Assembly: GCA_903940375.1 (NCBI GenBank)
Contig: CAJAKT010000434.1
Location: 1-8,154, forward strand
Direction of reading: 5' to 3'
Origin: an uncultured bacterium
Lineage (GTDB): Bacteria > Actinomycetota > Actinomycetes > S36-B12
DNA: 8,154 bases
Shown: piece after piece, positions 6,880 to 8,154 of the stretch
Layout of the letters: every line of letters starts with the position of its first letter
Numbering within the stretch: the stretch's first letter is position 1
The notes under the pieces: model-generated
What the model saw: only the letters and a program-made list of their open reading frames with translations
Databases searched by the model: none
What the model was told of the DNA's origin: nothing
Translations under genes and position numbers: made by a program

Positions 6880-7722
6880 ATGACATCGCCCGAGATCGGC
6901 CGGACCATCGATGCCGGTGGCATCGCCACCAATGTGCACGTCAGCGGCAGCGGTGACCCCGTCCTGCTGCTGCACGGCTCCGGACCGGGCGTCACCGCAT
7001 GGGCGAACTGGCGGCTGACGATTCCCGTTCTCGCCGAGGACTTCACCGTCATCGCCCCCGACATCGTCGGCTTCGGCTACACCGAGCGGCCCGACGGCGT
7101 CACCTACGATCTCGACACCTGGACGCGCCATGCGGTCGGCGTCCTCGATTCCCTCGGCATCGAGCGTGCGCATGTGGTCGGCAACTCCTTCGGCGGCTCG
7201 CTCGCCCTGTCGCTCGCGATCCGGTATCCCGAGCGGGTGAATCGGCTCGTCCTGATGGGCTCGGTCGGCGTGCCGTTCACCATCACGCAGGGTCTGGACG
7301 ACGTCTGGGGCTACGAGCCCTCGGTCGAGAACATGGAAGGGCTGCTGCACCTGTTCGCCTACGACCAGGGCCTCGTCGGACCCGACCTCGGGCGGCTGCG
7401 CTACGAGGCCAGCATCCGTCCCGGTGTCCAGGAGGCGTTCGCGGCGATGTTCCCGGCGCCACGGCAGGCCGCACTCGACGCGATGACGCACCCGCTCGAC
7501 GCGATCCGCGCGATCACCAAGCCCACACTCATCGTGCACGGCCGCGACGACAAGGTGATCCCACTGCAGAACGCCTACGACCTGCTGCACCTGATCGACG
7601 ATGCGCAGCTGCATGTGTTCGGCCGCTGCGGGCACTGGACCCAGCTCGAGCACGCGGCCGAGTTCACCGAGCTGGTCACCGATTTCCTGCAGTCGGAGCG
7701 GCCCGGTGATGAGCGGAAGTGA
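6880..7722 (+). CDS. dmpD: Meta-cleavage product hydrolase (2-hydroxymuconic semialdehyde hydrolase-like)
   Basis: This is a 280-residue alpha/beta-hydrolase that should cleave a C-C bond in a 2-hydroxy-6-oxo-dienoate ring-fission product, the step after catechol 2,3-dioxygenase in aromatic degradation. The length is normal for the family. The oxyanion region is HGSGPGVTAWANW (32-44), the nucleophile elbow is GNSFGG with Ser103, the acid is Asp224 in HGRDDKVIP, and the base is His252 in CGHWTQLEH. Family-specific stretches also match XylF/DmpD as I recall them: SPEIGR near the N-terminus, MGSVGVPFTIT (126-136), VWGYEPS, LRYEASIRPG, FAAMFPAPRQ and AQLHVFG. These matches favour this branch over the BphD or HsaD branches, but the substrate is inferred. 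No dioxygenase, dehydrogenase, hydratase or aldolase gene is in view, so it stands alone here. Confidence 0.88.
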   Translation: MTSPEIGRTIDAGGIATNVHVSGSGDPVLLLHGSGPGVTAWANWRLTIPVLAEDFTVIAPDIVGFGYTERPDGVTYDLDTWTRHAVGVLDSLGIERAHVVGNSFGGSLALSLAIRYPERVNRLVLMGSVGVPFTITQGLDDVWGYEPSVENMEGLLHLFAYDQGLVGPDLGRLRYEASIRPGVQEAFAAMFPAPRQAALDAMTHPLDAIRAITKPTLIVHGRDDKVIPLQNAYDLLHLIDDAQLHVFGRCGHWTQLEHAAEFTELVTDFLQSERPGDERK

Positions 7723-7760
7723 CGCATGTTACGGGCGGTAATACGTGGGATTGAAGGGTC

Positions 7761-7780
7761 AGGATTTCCTCAGAAATCTT
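7761..7780. repeat. Inverted repeat between the hydrolase and the ncRNA promoter
   Basis: AGGATTTC (7761-7768) and GAAATCTT (7773-7780) form an 8-bp stem with a CTCA loop, including one G-U pair. It lies 38 nt after the hydrolase stop and 11 nt before the -35 of the next promoter. It could be a weak terminator (TTTGG follows) or an operator upstream of the RNA gene. The local sequence is more A+T-rich than the flanking genes. Confidence 0.4.
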
Positions 7781-7791
7781 TGGAAAACCCC

Positions 7792-7821
7792 TTGATAACC
7801 TTGACGGAACGCGAGTAGAAC
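7792..7821 (+). promoter_or_regulatory. Sigma70-like promoter of the ncRNA gene
   Basis: TTGATA (7792-7797) and TAGAAC (7816-7821) are separated by 18 nt, close to the primary-sigma consensus. The expected start, about 7 nt after the -10, falls near A7828. That is the base just before the first strong hairpin of the downstream RNA. Confidence 0.55.
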
Positions 7822-7827
7822 TTACCT

Positions 7828-8101
7828 ACCGCACCGCAAGGTGCGGGTCGGTCAAGGAACTGAAGGCCATCCGACGAAGGCGACCTGAAAGGGACGTCAT
7901 CGAAGAGCCCCGAGTGCTGGCGGGGTCGGTCGGCAGGGAGCGGATCGAGGAAGCGAGAACGGCATTGCCGGTGCGACGGAAACGGAGCACGAGCGACGCG
8001 GTCTGCACTGACCGCGGGCGCCCCGGGAAACCGGGCGGAGGTCGGGCGCTTCCATGTGAAGGCCCCTCGAACTCATACTTCGAGGGGCCTTCCACATTTA
8101 T
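7828..8101 (+). ncRNA. Structured non-coding RNA of about 270 nt, family unassigned
   Basis: The stretch is bounded by a promoter and a strong terminator and has no credible reading frame. Hairpins visible by eye are: CCGCACC/GGTGCGG with a GCAA tetraloop (7829-7846), CCCCG/CGGGG (7908-7925), CGGC/GCCG (7960-7970), CGCGGTC/GACCGCG (7997-8016, 7 bp), CCCGG/CCGGG with a GAAA tetraloop (8022-8035), and the terminator. The purine-rich single-stranded stretches (for example AAGGAACTGAAGG at 7854-7866) and the two GNRA loops are typical of structured RNAs. It lacks the hallmark sequences of RNase P RNA, tmRNA, SRP RNA and tRNA that I know. Its size, actinobacterial host and strong promoter fit an Ms1/MTS2823-like RNA-polymerase-binding RNA, but I cannot confirm this. 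It lies 105 nt after the hydrolase on the same strand, with its own promoter. Confidence 0.62.
8054..8101 (+). terminator. Strong intrinsic terminator
   Basis: GAAGGCCCCTCGAA (8058-8071) pairs perfectly with TTCGAGGGGCCTTC (8079-8092) around a 7-nt loop. ATGT (8054-8057) extends the stem by four pairs with ACAT (8094-8097) across a bulged C93. TTTAT follows at 8097-8101 on the plus strand; the minus strand has no U-rich tail, which sets the direction. The remaining bases to 8154 show no recognisable gene. Confidence 0.8.
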
Positions 8102-8154
8102 ACGGCAGTCGACGGCCAGGTCGCGGGAGCGCCACGCCGGGTGGCATCCGCCTC

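Noticed and set aside
6835..7653. Minus-strand reading frame of 272 codons opposite the hydrolase
   Set aside because: No recognisable motif, and the plus strand encodes a complete catalytic triad with family-specific sequence.
7726..7818. Plus-strand 30-codon frame with GGAAG upstream of its ATG
   Set aside because: Too short to support and it runs into the -10 of the ncRNA promoter; no motif.
7826..8095. Minus-strand reading frame of 89 codons across the ncRNA region
   Set aside because: It starts inside the terminator hairpin (its repeated EGPS motif is just the palindrome translated) and shows no domain; the structure and signals all favour a plus-strand RNA.
8131..8145. GCCAC/GTGGC inverted repeat near the right edge
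   Set aside because: Only 5 bp in GC-rich sequence and cut off from context by the window end.

Overview
The window is high-GC DNA (about two thirds G+C by eye) with actinobacterial traits. These are many GTG starts, four-base GTGA gene overlaps, a tRNA-guanine transglycosylase of the actinobacterial type, leaderless-looking starts and a Ser/Thr/Pro-rich secreted fibronectin type III protein. The genus cannot be fixed from the sequence; a member of Micrococcales, Propionibacteriales or a related order is a reasonable guess.

Five genes run on the minus strand. In transcription order they are a small lipoprotein (6850-6332), tgt (6335-5130), a NarL/LuxR-type response regulator (5091-4447), its multi-spanning sensor histidine kinase (4450-2753), and a large secreted protein (2617-95). 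Lipoprotein/tgt and regulator/kinase are each joined by a GTGA overlap, so each pair is probably translationally coupled. Only 37 bases separate tgt from the regulator. The 135-base gap between the kinase and the secreted protein holds a perfect 18-bp palindrome and a second inverted repeat, which makes the secreted protein a plausible target of the two-component system. A strong inverted repeat follows the last gene.

On the plus strand, diverging from the lipoprotein across only 29 bases, is one alpha/beta hydrolase (6880-7722) that closely resembles 2-hydroxymuconic semialdehyde hydrolases (XylF/DmpD). No other catechol meta-cleavage genes are visible.

From 7723 to the end there is no convincing protein gene. 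This stretch holds an inverted repeat, a sigma70-like promoter (TTGATA - 18 nt - TAGAAC), a predicted start exactly before a GNRA-capped hairpin, about 230 nt with several further hairpins, and a strong intrinsic terminator at about 8054-8101. That is a well-formed non-coding RNA gene of about 270 nt. I cannot assign it to a named family with certainty; an Ms1/MTS2823-like actinobacterial RNA is one hypothesis.

The best leads are the ncRNA gene, the palindrome linking the two-component system to the secreted protein, the duplicated cysteine-pair module inside that protein, and the altered substrate loop of Tgt. I saw no CRISPR, tRNA, rRNA, transposase, phage gene or attachment site.
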